Positions 23,013 through 31,810 of a stretch of DNA of 54,892 bases are shown in pieces. The notes beneath the pieces were generated by a model that worked only from the letters and a program-made list of their open reading frames with translations, searched no databases and was not told the origin of the DNA. The stretch lies in assembly GCA_944388135.1 (NCBI GenBank), contig CALXHP010000008.1, positions 1-54,892 of the forward strand, written 5' to 3'. The DNA comes from an uncultured Gemmiger sp. (GTDB taxonomy: Bacteria; Bacillota; Clostridia; Oscillospirales; Ruminococcaceae). How positions within the stretch are numbered: the stretch's first letter is position 1; every line of letters starts with the position of its first letter. The translations under genes were made by a program, and so were the position numbers.

Positions 23013-24083
23013 ATGAGCCGGATCAGTAATTTTTTCAAAGGTTTTTTCGGGAGAATACGCGCTATGTTTACCAAAGACATCGGCATTGATTTAGGCACCG
23101 CCAATACGCTGGTGTACATGAAAGGCCGCGGCATCATCATGCGGGAACCCAGCGTGGTGGCCGTTGACCCCCGCAGCGACGAACTGCGGGTACGCTGTGT
23201 AGGGCACGAGGCCAAGGCGGTCATCGGCCGCGCACCGGGTTCCATTGTGGCGGTGCGTCCGCTGAAGGACGGCGTCATTGCCGACTTCGACATCACCGCC
23301 GCCATGCTGCAAAGTTTCATCCGCCAGGCCTGCGGCAACAGTATTTTTGCCCGGCCCCGGGTAGTCATCTGTGTGCCTTCCGGCGTCACCGAGGTGGAGC
23401 GCCGTGCCGTTCGCCAGGCTGCCGCCAAGGCGGGGGCCCGCCAGGTCACCGTCATCGAGGAACCCATGGCTGCCGCCATCGGCGCCGGGTTGCCCACCAC
23501 CGACGCAGTGGGCAGCATGATCGTGGACATCGGCGGCGGCACGGCAGAGGTGGCGGTCATCAGCCTGTCGGGCATTGTGGCCAGCCACAGCGTACGCTGC
23601 GCCGGGGACACCCTGGACCAGAGCATCATCGCCTTCATCAAGCGGAAATACAACCTGCTGGTGGGGGAACGCACCGCAGAACAGATCAAGATCGAGATCG
23701 GTTCCGCCTGCCCCCAGGACCCCGAGACCAGCATGGAGATCAAGGGCCGCAACCTGGTGGACGGTCTGCCCAAGGATATCCTGATCCGTTCCGAGGAAGT
23801 GCGGGAGGCCATGAGCGAAAGCCTGCTGCGCATCGTGGACGCCATCAAGGATACCCTGGAACGCACCCCGCCGGAACTTTCCAGCGACATCATCGACCGG
23901 GGCATCATGCTTTCGGGCGGCGGTGCCCTGCTGCGGGGGCTGGACACTTTGATCCAGAACGAGACCGGTATCACCGTCCATGTGGCCGAAAGCCCGCTGG
24001 ACTGTGTGGCCCTGGGCGCTGGTGCCGTGCTGGATAACCCCGAACTGGTGGGCAAACGCAAAGAAGAACTGAGCTATCTGTAA
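23013..24083 (+). CDS. mreB: Rod-shape-determining protein MreB
   Basis: 356 aa from the ATG at 23013 (GAGGGAG upstream). An ATG at 23064 would give the more usual compact start, MFTKDIGIDLG, and cannot be excluded. Actin-fold motifs: phosphate-1 DIGIDLGTANTLVY, the adenosine/phosphate-2 region MIVDIGGGTAEVAVIS, and GGGALLRGLD near the C-terminus. If the longer start is used, the basic-amphipathic extension SRISNFFKGFFGRIR could act as a membrane-binding helix, as N-terminal amphipathic helices do in some MreBs. mreC and mreD do not follow: a terminator comes next. Confidence 0.94.
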   Translation: MSRISNFFKGFFGRIRAMFTKDIGIDLGTANTLVYMKGRGIIMREPSVVAVDPRSDELRVRCVGHEAKAVIGRAPGSIVAVRPLKDGVIADFDITAAMLQSFIRQACGNSIFARPRVVICVPSGVTEVERRAVRQAAAKAGARQVTVIEEPMAAAIGAGLPTTDAVGSMIVDIGGGTAEVAVISLSGIVASHSVRCAGDTLDQSIIAFIKRKYNLLVGERTAEQIKIEIGSACPQDPETSMEIKGRNLVDGLPKDILIRSEEVREAMSESLLRIVDAIKDTLERTPPELSSDIIDRGIMLSGGGALLRGLDTLIQNETGITVHVAESPLDCVALGAGAVLDNPELVGKRKEELSYL

Positions 24084-24094
24084 TTCATTTTTGA

Positions 24095-24126
24095 AAAGGA
24101 CGCAGCCTGTATGGCTGCGTCCTTTT
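24095..24126 (+). terminator. Terminator of the zapA-mreB operon
   Basis: AAAGGACGCAGCC/GGCTGCGTCCTTT with a 5-nt loop and TTTTTCG tail. Confidence 0.88.
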
Positions 24127-24157
24127 TCGTTTTCAGTGCGAAAAATCGGGTTTTCTC

Positions 24158-24186
24158 TTGCCGTAAAAAGGCAAAAGCAGTATAAT
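24158..24186 (+). promoter_or_regulatory. Promoter of the nonulosonate operon
   Basis: TTGCCG (24158-24163), 17-nt spacer, TATAAT (24181-24186), 64 nt upstream of the first gene. Confidence 0.8.
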
Positions 24187-24249
24187 GACAATGTATATGT
24201 GTACGTATAGGCCGTCTTGGTACGGTAACGATAAAGGGAGGCATTCCGT

Positions 24250-25413
24250 ATGTCTGAATTTATTCCGCTTTCGGTCCCGAACTTCGGACCTCGTGAAGCA
24301 GAACTGGCCGGTGAGGCCATCACCTCTGGCTGGGTTTCCACCAGCGGCGGCAAAGTCACCGAATTTGAGGAGGCCCTGGCCCGCTATCTGGGTATGGAGC
24401 GGGCCGTGGCCTGCAACGCCGGTTCCAGCGCGCTGCACCTGGCCGCCATGGCCGCCGGCATCACCCGCGGGGATGAAGTGATCGTTCCCACCCTGACCTT
24501 CATCGCCGCCGTCAATCCCTTGACCCGGTACGTGGGGGCAGAGCCCATCTTCATCGGCTGCGACGATTCTCTCTGTATCGATCCCGATGCCGTGGAAGAA
24601 TTCTGCCGCACCCACTGCGAACTGCGGGACGGCAAGCTGTACAACAAGACCACCGGCGCCCATGTGAAGGCCCTGGAAGCGGTACACGTTTTCGGCAATA
24701 TGGCCGACATGGTCCGGCTCACCGAGATCGCCCACCGCTATCACCTCATCCTGATTGAGGACGCCACCGAGGCCCTGGGCACCCACTACACCGACGGCCC
24801 CTTTGCCGGCAAGTTCGCCGGTACCATCGGCGACATCGGCTGCTACAGCTTCAACGGCAACAAGATCATCACCACCGGTGCCGGCGGCACCGTGGTGTCC
24901 AACCATCCCGACTGGGCCGAACATGCCAAGCATCTGTCCACCCAGGCCAAGGCCGATCTGCTCCAGTTCCTCCACGACGAAGTGGGCTACAACTACCGGA
25001 TGACCAACGTCCAGGCCTGCCTGGGCCTAGCTCAGCTGGAACGGCTGGAAGGCTTTATCGCCCACAAGAAAGAGCTCTACGACCATTATGTGGAAAAACT
25101 GGACGGCGTGAAGGGGCTGCGGATTCTGCCCTTCCGCACCGAGGGCGTGCGCCCCAACCGCTGGTTCTTCAGCCTCTATCTGAAGGACTCCGGCCTGGAC
25201 CGTGACACCGTCATTGAAAAGCTGCAGGCGGAAAAGATCCAGACCCGTCCGGTCTGGGCCCTCATCCATGAGCAGGCCGACTATCCCCGCAACGAAGCCT
25301 ACGGTCTGGACAAGGCGCTGGACTACCGCAAGTACATCGTCAATCTGCCCTGCTCCACCAACCTGTCGCTCGAGGATTGCGAGCGTGTCTGCCAGGCGGT
25401 CCTGAGCCTGTAA
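24250..25413 (+). CDS. legC: LegC-type sugar-nucleotide aminotransferase
   Basis: 387 aa DegT/DnrJ/EryC1-fold PLP aminotransferase. IPLSVPNFGPREAELAGEAITSGWVSTSG at the N-terminus is the LegC hallmark. CNAGSSALHLA binds cofactor phosphate, LIEDATEALG holds the pyridinium Asp, and SFNGNKIITTGAGG contains the PLP lysine near residue 202. It should transaminate a 4-keto-6-deoxy-GlcNAc nucleotide in the legionaminic pathway. The 4,6-dehydratase that makes this substrate (LegB) is not in the window. AAAGGGAGG precedes the ATG; first gene of the operon. Confidence 0.9.
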   Translation: MSEFIPLSVPNFGPREAELAGEAITSGWVSTSGGKVTEFEEALARYLGMERAVACNAGSSALHLAAMAAGITRGDEVIVPTLTFIAAVNPLTRYVGAEPIFIGCDDSLCIDPDAVEEFCRTHCELRDGKLYNKTTGAHVKALEAVHVFGNMADMVRLTEIAHRYHLILIEDATEALGTHYTDGPFAGKFAGTIGDIGCYSFNGNKIITTGAGGTVVSNHPDWAEHAKHLSTQAKADLLQFLHDEVGYNYRMTNVQACLGLAQLERLEGFIAHKKELYDHYVEKLDGVKGLRILPFRTEGVRPNRWFFSLYLKDSGLDRDTVIEKLQAEKIQTRPVWALIHEQADYPRNEAYGLDKALDYRKYIVNLPCSTNLSLEDCERVCQAVLSL

Positions 25414-25443
25414 CCCATCACCGACCGAGAGGGGGATCACCCT

Positions 25444-26493
25444 TTGATCCAAGTAGAAGAACTGTTCCTGCCGGGGGAAGCCTCCGTGCTGGAAGCCCTG
25501 CGCAAGCTGGACGAAACGGGCCAGCGCATCCTCTTTATCGCCCCCCAGGGCAAGCTGGAAGCCGCCCTGACCGACGGCGATATCCGCAAGTTTTTCCTGC
25601 GGGGCGGCACGCCGGACCAGGCTGCCAGCCTGGCCGCCAACTATCACCCCCTGAGCCTGCCCATCGAAGAGCGGGGCCGTGCCAAGGAAGTCCTGCAGGA
25701 CAATCGCATCGATGCCCTGCCCATTCTGGACAAGCGGGGCGTCATCACCGATATTGTCTTTGCCCACGGGCTGGATGTGGACAACCGCAAACATGCGGAC
25801 ATCCCCGTGGTGATGATGGCGGGCGGCCTGGGCACCCGGCTTTATCCCTATACCAAAATCCTGCCCAAGCCGCTGATTCCGGTGGGCGAGCAGCCCATTG
25901 CCGAGCTCATCATGGATCGGTTCCGGGATTTCGGCTGCCGGGAATTCACGATGATCGTCAACTACAAGCGGGGGATGATCAAGTCCTACTTCAGCGAGCT
26001 GGAGAAGGACTACACCGTGGATTTTGCCGACGAGGATGTCTTTATGGGCACCGGCGGCGGGCTCTGCCTGCTGAAAGGCAAAATTCATTCGCCCTTCTTC
26101 TTCACCAACTGCGACACCCTGCTGGATGTGGATTTCGGCGACATCTACGAATACCACAAAAAGCACGGCAACCTGGTGACGATGGTCTGCGCCTTCAAAC
26201 ACTACACCGTCCCCTACGGTGTGGTGGAACTGGGCCCCGACGGCGGCATTGCCGCCATGCGGGAGAAACCGGAACTGGACTTTCTGACCAACACCGGCGT
26301 CTACGTGGTGGAACCCCGGGTGGTGGAAGAGATGAAGGACGGTGAGGTCATCGGCTTCCCCGATGTGATCGAGCGGTACCGTGCCGCCGGTGAAAAGGTG
26401 GGGGTCTACCCCATCGCCGAGAGCAGCTGGATGGATATGGGCCAGCTGGAAGAACTGGAAAAAATGCGCCGGAAGCTGGAAAACCAGTCCTGA
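25444..26493 (+). CDS. PtmE-type CBS-domain sugar-1-phosphate nucleotidyltransferase
   Basis: 349 aa. Residues 1-115 form a CBS-domain pair (AALTDGDIRKFFLRGG; DALPILDKRGVITDIVF). From 120 comes a RmlA/GlmU-like nucleotidyltransferase with VVMMAGGLGTRLYPYTKILPKP, the classical GxGTRL..PK active site, and TNCDTLLDVDF for the metal. In Campylobacter the homologue PtmE makes GDP-glucosamine for legionaminic acid, so nucleotide-sugar supply to the neighbouring genes is inferred. It begins with TTG, supported by GAGGGGGAT upstream. The CBS pair may give nucleotide-responsive control. Confidence 0.88.
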   Translation: MIQVEELFLPGEASVLEALRKLDETGQRILFIAPQGKLEAALTDGDIRKFFLRGGTPDQAASLAANYHPLSLPIEERGRAKEVLQDNRIDALPILDKRGVITDIVFAHGLDVDNRKHADIPVVMMAGGLGTRLYPYTKILPKPLIPVGEQPIAELIMDRFRDFGCREFTMIVNYKRGMIKSYFSELEKDYTVDFADEDVFMGTGGGLCLLKGKIHSPFFFTNCDTLLDVDFGDIYEYHKKHGNLVTMVCAFKHYTVPYGVVELGPDGGIAAMREKPELDFLTNTGVYVVEPRVVEEMKDGEVIGFPDVIERYRAAGEKVGVYPIAESSWMDMGQLEELEKMRRKLENQS

Positions 26494-26515
26494 CGCTGTG
26501 TAAAAGGAGAGGACT

Positions 26516-27511
26516 ATGCCCGTTACGATTGTTGCCGAAGCCGGGGTCAACCACAACGGTGACCTGGAGATGGCCAAGCGCATGGCGCTGGTGGCCAAAG
26601 AATGCGGTGCCGATATTGTGAAATATCAGACCGCTGTGCCCGAGCTGGTCGTAAGCAAATTTGCCGAGAAAGCCGCCTACCAGAAAGAAACCACCGATGC
26701 CGGGGAAAGTCAGCTGGATATGATCCGCAAGCTGCATTTTTCCTTTGAGGGACACAAGGAACTGAAAGAATACTGCGATTCCATTGGCATCCAGTATCTT
26801 TCGGCCCCCTTTGACATTCCCAGTGTGCGGTTCCTCGGCACCTTGAACCTGCCGCTGATCAAGATTCCCTCCGGGGAGATCACCAACCTGCCCTATCTGG
26901 AGGAGGTGGCCAAACTGCACACCCCGGTCCTGCTCTCCACCGGTATGAGCAACCTGGACGAGATCACCGATGCCCTGGGCATTCTGGACGACGGCGGCTG
27001 CCCCGAGGCCACGGTACTCCACTGCAACACCCAGTACCCCACCCCCTATGCCGACGCCAACCTCACCGCCATGCTGGAATTGTTCGACCAGTTCGGCCTG
27101 CCGGTAGGGCTGTCCGACCACACCCCCGGTTGGGAGTGCGACGTGGCCGCGGCGGTTCTGGGCGCCACCGTCATTGAGAAACATTTTACTCTGGACAAGA
27201 ACCTGCCCGGTCCCGACCAGAAAGCCAGCCTGGACCCGGCCGAATTCAAGGCCATGGTTGAGGCGGTGCGCCATGTGGAAGCCGCCCTGGGTGACGGTCA
27301 CAAACACCTGACCGCCAGCGAAGCCCCCAACAAGGCCGTGGCCCGCAAGAGCATCGTGGCAGCCCGCCCCATCCAGGCGGGTGAGGTGTTCACCGCGGAC
27401 AACCTGACCACCAAACGCCCGGGCGACGGCATCAGCCCCATGCGCTGGTATGAGGTGCTGGGCCAGACGGCCAAGCGTGCCTTTGAAGAGGACGAAAAAA
27501 TCGAACTGTAA
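26516..27511 (+). CDS. neuB: Nonulosonic-acid synthase (legionaminate/N-acetylneuraminate synthase)
   Basis: 331 aa NeuB/LegI-family enzyme condensing a 6-carbon N-acyl amino sugar with phosphoenolpyruvate. The NeuB barrel begins VTIVAEAGVNHNGDLEMAKRM, continues with LSAPFDIPSVRFL, KIPSGEITNLP, LHCNTQYPTP and GLSDHTPGWE, and ends in a C-terminal antifreeze-like SAF domain (about residues 270-331: RKSIVAARPIQAGEVFTADNLTTKRPG). The fold does not separate Neu, Leg or Pse products with certainty; the adjacent LegC and PtmE favour legionaminic acid. AAAGGAGAGG before the ATG. Confidence 0.94.
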   Translation: MPVTIVAEAGVNHNGDLEMAKRMALVAKECGADIVKYQTAVPELVVSKFAEKAAYQKETTDAGESQLDMIRKLHFSFEGHKELKEYCDSIGIQYLSAPFDIPSVRFLGTLNLPLIKIPSGEITNLPYLEEVAKLHTPVLLSTGMSNLDEITDALGILDDGGCPEATVLHCNTQYPTPYADANLTAMLELFDQFGLPVGLSDHTPGWECDVAAAVLGATVIEKHFTLDKNLPGPDQKASLDPAEFKAMVEAVRHVEAALGDGHKHLTASEAPNKAVARKSIVAARPIQAGEVFTADNLTTKRPGDGISPMRWYEVLGQTAKRAFEEDEKIEL

Positions 27512-27562
27512 CACAGCTGCGGCGGCAAACTTTGCCGCCGCACTGTTTGGAAAGGACCCTCT

Positions 27563-28747
27563 ATGCGTACCATCTGTGTGGTGACCGCCACCCGGGCGGA
27601 ATACGGTCTTTTGCGCCCTGTGGTGCAGAAACTGGCGGCAGCCCCCGAACTGCAGTTGCAGCTGGTGGTGACCGGTGCCCACCTGTGCCCCCGGCTGGGG
27701 GAAACGGTGGGGGAAATTGAGGCCGACGGTCTGCCCATCGGGGCACGGCTGCCGACTTTTCGGGATGAGGAAGAACCGGTAGCCCGGACCATTGCCCGGA
27801 CCCTGACGGTGTTTGACGAATACTTTGCCGCCCACCGCCCCGATGTGGTACTGCTGCTGGGGGACCGCTTCGAGATTTTTGCGGTGGCCGCCGCGGCGGC
27901 CGCCCGGCATATTCCCATCGCCCATATTTCCGGCGGGGACGTGACGCTGGGGGCCGCCGATGAGTACTACCGCCATTGCATCACCAAGATGGCGGCTTTG
28001 CATTTTCCCTCCTGTGCCGACAGCGCCCGCCGCCTGGTGCGGATGGGCGAAGAACCGGACCGGGTTTTCTGCGTGGGTGGCCTGGGGGATGAAAACATCC
28101 GTACCCTGCCCAAGATGAGCCGGGCGGAACTGTGTGCTTCCACCGGCTTTCCGCTGGAACAACCTTTTGCCCTGGTGACCTACCACCCGGAAACCAGTGC
28201 CGACGCCCCCGACCCCGCTCTTCAGGTGGAGGCCCTCTGTGCCGCCATGGAAGCGGTGGAGGGTGTTTTCTGGCTCATCACCGGCTCCAACGCCGATGCG
28301 GGCGGGCAGCTCTGTACCCGTAAGATGCAGGAATTTGCCGCCACCCATCCCGGCCGTGCGGGGTTCATCCAGAGTCTGGGACTGCGGCGGTATCTTTCCG
28401 CCATGGAAGTTGCCTCGCTGGTGGCGGGCAATTCCTCCTCCGGTGTGGTGGAGACCCCCACCTTCGGTGTGCCCACCGTGAACATCGGCCAGCGCCAGGC
28501 GGGGCGGCTGATCTGCGCCAACGTGCTCTGCTGCCCTGCAGAGCCGTCTGCCATTGAAACCACTATGCGCAGGGCCCTCTCCCCTGCTTTTGCCGAAACG
28601 GTCCGCGCCGCACGGAGCCCCTACAACGGCGGCGATACCAGCGGCAAGATCTGCCGGGTGCTGCGCCGCTTCGACTTTGCCCCCGTGAAAACGTTTTACG
28701 ACGGCCCTGTGCCGGAATTTGATCCCCAAAGGAGCGTATCACTATGA
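27563..28747 (+). CDS. neuC: Hydrolysing UDP-sugar 2-epimerase (NeuC/LegG)
   Basis: 394 aa. TATRAEYGLLRPV near the N-terminus, VLLLGDRFEIFAVA, IPIAHISGGDVTLGAADEYYRH and the NSSSGVVETPTFGVPTVNIG motif are typical of the hydrolysing 2-epimerases that free the C2-inverted amino sugar for the NeuB step. Its last codons overlap the next start (ATGA), giving tight coupling. Preceded by GGAAAGGA. Confidence 0.94.
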   Translation: MRTICVVTATRAEYGLLRPVVQKLAAAPELQLQLVVTGAHLCPRLGETVGEIEADGLPIGARLPTFRDEEEPVARTIARTLTVFDEYFAAHRPDVVLLLGDRFEIFAVAAAAAARHIPIAHISGGDVTLGAADEYYRHCITKMAALHFPSCADSARRLVRMGEEPDRVFCVGGLGDENIRTLPKMSRAELCASTGFPLEQPFALVTYHPETSADAPDPALQVEALCAAMEAVEGVFWLITGSNADAGGQLCTRKMQEFAATHPGRAGFIQSLGLRRYLSAMEVASLVAGNSSSGVVETPTFGVPTVNIGQRQAGRLICANVLCCPAEPSAIETTMRRALSPAFAETVRAARSPYNGGDTSGKICRVLRRFDFAPVKTFYDGPVPEFDPQRSVSL

Positions 28748-29721
28748 AACTTCTCATCGTAGGCCTGGGCAGCATGGGCAAACGCCGCGCCCGGCTGGCC
28801 AAGGGCATGGACGCTACCCTGGAAATCGTGGGCGTGGACAGCGCCGACGCCCGCCGGGCCGAAGCCAAAGAGCTGGGCCTTGTGGCCGACGCCTGGGCTT
28901 CCATCGGGGAAGCTGTGGCCGCCGCCCGGCCCGACGCGGCGCTGGTCTGCACCGCCCCGCTGTCCCACGCAGCCATCATTGGCGAACTGCTGGACAATGA
29001 CCTGCCGGTTTTCACCGAGCTGAATCTGGTGCGGGACGGTTATGCCGAAAATATGGCCAAAGCCAAAGAAAAACACCTGCCGCTCTTCCTCTCCTCCACC
29101 ATGCTTTACCGGCGGGAGACCCAGTACATCAAGCAGGCGGTGCAGAACTTCGGCAAACCGGTCCACTACATTTACCACATCGGGCAATACCTGCCCGACT
29201 GGCACCCCTGGGAAAACTACAAGAACTTCTTTGTGGGCAACGCCCGTACCGGCGGCGTCCGGGAGATCTTCGGCATCGACCTGCCCTGGCTGCTGGATGC
29301 TTTCGGTGAGGTGGAAAAAGTAACGGTACAGGCCGATTCCATCAGTGATCTGGGGCTGCCCTACCCCGACTGTGTCACCCTGCTGCTGCGCCACAAGAGC
29401 GGCGCCCAGGGCGTGCTGGCGGCAGATGTGGTCTCCCCCAAGGCTGTGCGCAACTTTGAATGTTTCGGCGACGGGCTGCACCTCTTCTGGGAGGGCAATC
29501 CCAAAGCGCTGTACGAATTCCGGGACGGCGACAAACGGTTTGTGGACACCTACACCAGCTTTGAGCACGACAGCCGCTACAGCGACAACATTGTGGAGAA
29601 TGCCTACGTGGACGAGCTGGCCAATTTCTTCGGCGTGCTGAAAGGGACCGAGGCTCCCCGCTGGAGTTTTGAGAAGGATCTGGCAGCCATCGACCTGATG
29701 GACGCCGCGGAACAAGCCTGA
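28744..29721 (+). CDS. Gfo/Idh/MocA-family oxidoreductase, atypical active site
   Basis: 325 aa. N-terminal Rossmann motif LIVGLGSMGKRRARLAK and C-terminal alpha/beta domain of the GFO_IDH_MocA superfamily. The usual Glu-Lys-Pro catalytic/cofactor tripeptide is replaced by TELN (PVFTELNLVRDGY, about residues 92-104), so the standard catalytic lysine is missing. The family often occurs in legionaminic and pseudaminic clusters with poorly defined roles. ATG overlaps the neuC stop by 4 nt. It may be a redox enzyme on the sugar or a derived, non-redox protein. Confidence 0.85.
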   Translation: MKLLIVGLGSMGKRRARLAKGMDATLEIVGVDSADARRAEAKELGLVADAWASIGEAVAAARPDAALVCTAPLSHAAIIGELLDNDLPVFTELNLVRDGYAENMAKAKEKHLPLFLSSTMLYRRETQYIKQAVQNFGKPVHYIYHIGQYLPDWHPWENYKNFFVGNARTGGVREIFGIDLPWLLDAFGEVEKVTVQADSISDLGLPYPDCVTLLLRHKSGAQGVLAADVVSPKAVRNFECFGDGLHLFWEGNPKALYEFRDGDKRFVDTYTSFEHDSRYSDNIVENAYVDELANFFGVLKGTEAPRWSFEKDLAAIDLMDAAEQA

Positions 29722-29739
29722 GTTACCGGGAGGGTTCCC

Positions 29740-30081
29740 ATGTTTTTTTCTGCCTTTGGTTTCGACCTTTTCTTTCTGCTTTTTGTGATTGTTTTTGTAG
29801 TGGTCCTGGTGCGCAATCTGCGGGAATGGTCCCGCAACAACGCTTCCCCACGGCTGAGCGTGCCCGCCACCGTGGTGACCAAGCGGCGTTCCCATCATCA
29901 CGACGCCACCACCCATACCAGCAGCACCACCTACTACGCTACCTTTCAGTTTGAAAGCGGCGACCGGCTGGAACTGCGGCTGCCCTGGCGGGATGCCGGT
30001 ATGATTGCCGAGGGCGACCACGGCACCTTGCATTTCCAGGGGACCCGGTACCTGGGTTTTGACCGTGATCTGAATGCCTGA
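29740..30081 (+). CDS. DUF2500-family membrane protein
   Basis: 113 aa. One N-terminal membrane helix (residues 5-25), then a small beta-rich domain starting at LSVPATVVTKRRSHHH and ending YLGFDRDL, which matches DUF2500. A His/Thr-rich patch (HHHDATTHTSSTTYY) lies between. Function unknown. Unexpectedly it sits inside the sugar-nucleotide operon with 18 nt and 15 nt gaps and a GGGAGGG site, so it is co-transcribed. Confidence 0.85.
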   Translation: MFFSAFGFDLFFLLFVIVFVVVLVRNLREWSRNNASPRLSVPATVVTKRRSHHHDATTHTSSTTYYATFQFESGDRLELRLPWRDAGMIAEGDHGTLHFQGTRYLGFDRDLNA

Positions 30082-30096
30082 CAGGGGGATTTTTGC

Positions 30097-31044
30097 ATGA
30101 AAACCTTGACTGCCCTTTTTGTGGGGCTGGGCTCCATCGGAACGCGCCACCTGAACAATCTTTCCACACTGTGCGCGGACCGGGGCTGGACGCTCCAGGC
30201 CGACGCCCTGCGCAGCGATCTTTCCCGGCCGCTGCGCCCCGGTGTGGCGGAGAAACTCCACGCCCAATATACCCAGGCCGCTCAGCTGCCCGCCCACTAT
30301 GACCTGATCTTCATCACCAACCCCACCAGTCTGCACGCCGAAGCGCTGCGCACGGTCTACGGCCGTGGCGGGGCGCTCTTCATCGAGAAGCCCATCTTCT
30401 CGGCAGAGCAGACCGGGCTGGAGCTGAAGGACTACCTGCCTGCGGGGCAGAAAGCCTATGTGGCCGCCCCCATGCGCTGGTGCGGCACCATGCTGGCCCT
30501 GAAAGAGCTGCTGCCCACCCTGCGCCCTTACTGTGCCCGGGTGATCTGCTCCAGCTATCTGCCGGACTGGCGCCCCGGTGTGGATTACCGCACGGTATAC
30601 AGTGCTCACAAAGCCCTGGGCGGCGGGGTGACCATCGACCTGATCCATGAGTGGGATTATCTGGTGGACCTCTTCGGCGTGCCGGAAGAACTGTACAACT
30701 TCAAAGGCACCTACTCCGACCTGGAGATCGATTCGGACGATCTGTCTGTCTACATCGCCCGGTACCCTTCCCTGCTGGCGGAGGTCCATCTGGATTACTT
30801 CGGCCGGGGCTACCGCCGGTCCATCGAACTGTTCTGCCGGGACGGCAGCGTGGTGGCGGATTTCGGGGCCGGGACGCTGACCCTGCCCGACGGCACCGTG
30901 CAGCATTATGAGGAGGACGTCAACCGCCGTTATGAGCGGGAGATGGAATATTTTGTGGACTACGCGCTGGGGGACGCCCCGGCCAGCTGCAACCCGCCGG
31001 AACTGGCATTGCAGGTATTACAACTAACGTTGGGAGAGAAATAA
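30097..31044 (+). CDS. Gfo/Idh/MocA-family oxidoreductase
   Basis: 315 aa. Rossmann motif LFVGLGSIGTRHLNNL, then ITNPTSLHAEAL and the canonical EKP (GGALFIEKPIFSAEQ), unlike the paralogue two genes upstream. A SYLPDWRPGVDYRTVYSAHKALGGGVTIDLIHEWDYL region forms the substrate domain. NAD(P)-dependent oxidation or reduction of a sugar in the nonulosonate pathway is inferred. It begins 15 nt after DUF2500 with a CAGGGGGA site, and one nucleotide separates its stop from the next start. Confidence 0.88.
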   Translation: MKTLTALFVGLGSIGTRHLNNLSTLCADRGWTLQADALRSDLSRPLRPGVAEKLHAQYTQAAQLPAHYDLIFITNPTSLHAEALRTVYGRGGALFIEKPIFSAEQTGLELKDYLPAGQKAYVAAPMRWCGTMLALKELLPTLRPYCARVICSSYLPDWRPGVDYRTVYSAHKALGGGVTIDLIHEWDYLVDLFGVPEELYNFKGTYSDLEIDSDDLSVYIARYPSLLAEVHLDYFGRGYRRSIELFCRDGSVVADFGAGTLTLPDGTVQHYEEDVNRRYEREMEYFVDYALGDAPASCNPPELALQVLQLTLGEK

Positions 31045-31045
31045 G

Positions 31046-31810
31046 ATGAATCGTCTGCTCATCACCATTTGCGGCCGTGCCGGCAGCAAAGGTTTCAAGA
31101 ACAAAAACCTGAAAGTGTTCTGCGGCAAACCGCTGGTCTATTACTCTTTGAGCGCGGCGGAGCTGTTCTGCCGCAACCATCCCGAACTCCAGGTGGATCT
31201 GGCACTGAACACCGACAGCGAGGACCTGGCTCGCCTTGTGGCAGCCGAGTACCCGGAAGTGGTCTATCTGCCCCGGGGTGCGGAACTGGGCGGCGACAAG
31301 GTGCCCAAGATGGCCGTCTACCAGGACAGCCTGCGCCGGATGGAAGAGCGCACCGGTGCCCCCTACGACTGGCATATGGACCTGGACATCACCAGTCCCC
31401 TGCGCACCGCCGCCGACATTGAAAACGCCTTTGCCCTGAAGCAGTCCCGGGAGGACCTGGACCTGGTGTTCAGCGTCTGTGAGGCACGGCGCAACCCCTG
31501 GTTCAACATGGTCAAAACCGTGGGGGATCATGTGGAGCAGGTCATCCACAGCGAATTCACCGGCCGCCAGCAGGCCCCCGACGTCTACGACGTCAATGCC
31601 TCCATCTATGTGTTCCGCCGGGATTTTCTGGCCCAGAACACCGACGGCATGCTGTGGCGGGGCAAGATCGGCGTCAGCGTCATGATGGACACCGGCATCA
31701 TCGACATTGACTCGGAACACGACTACCTGCTGATGGAAGCCATTGCCCAGCATCTGTATGCCCACTACCCGGAATTCAATGCAGTGCGGGAGAACATCCG
31801 TGGCCGGTAA
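31046..31810 (+). CDS. neuA: CMP-nonulosonate cytidylyltransferase (NeuA/LegF)
   Basis: 254 aa. CTP-binding motif ITICGRAGSKGFKNKNLKVFCGKPLV (residues 5-30), NTDSEDLARLV, and DLDITSPLRTAADIENA carrying the metal-binding Asp pair. It activates the nonulosonic acid as CMP-sugar, the donor for glycosyltransferases. The last catalytic gene of the pathway in this operon. GGGAGAG before the ATG. Confidence 0.93.
   Translation: MNRLLITICGRAGSKGFKNKNLKVFCGKPLVYYSLSAAELFCRNHPELQVDLALNTDSEDLARLVAAEYPEVVYLPRGAELGGDKVPKMAVYQDSLRRMEERTGAPYDWHMDLDITSPLRTAADIENAFALKQSREDLDLVFSVCEARRNPWFNMVKTVGDHVEQVIHSEFTGRQQAPDVYDVNASIYVFRRDFLAQNTDGMLWRGKIGVSVMMDTGIIDIDSEHDYLLMEAIAQHLYAHYPEFNAVRENIRGR

Noticed and set aside
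31743-31800. Upstream ATG for the ThrE N-terminal gene inside neuA
   Set aside because: Would overlap 68 nt of neuA with no ribosome-binding site; GTG at 31800 has a GCGGGAG site at suitable spacing.
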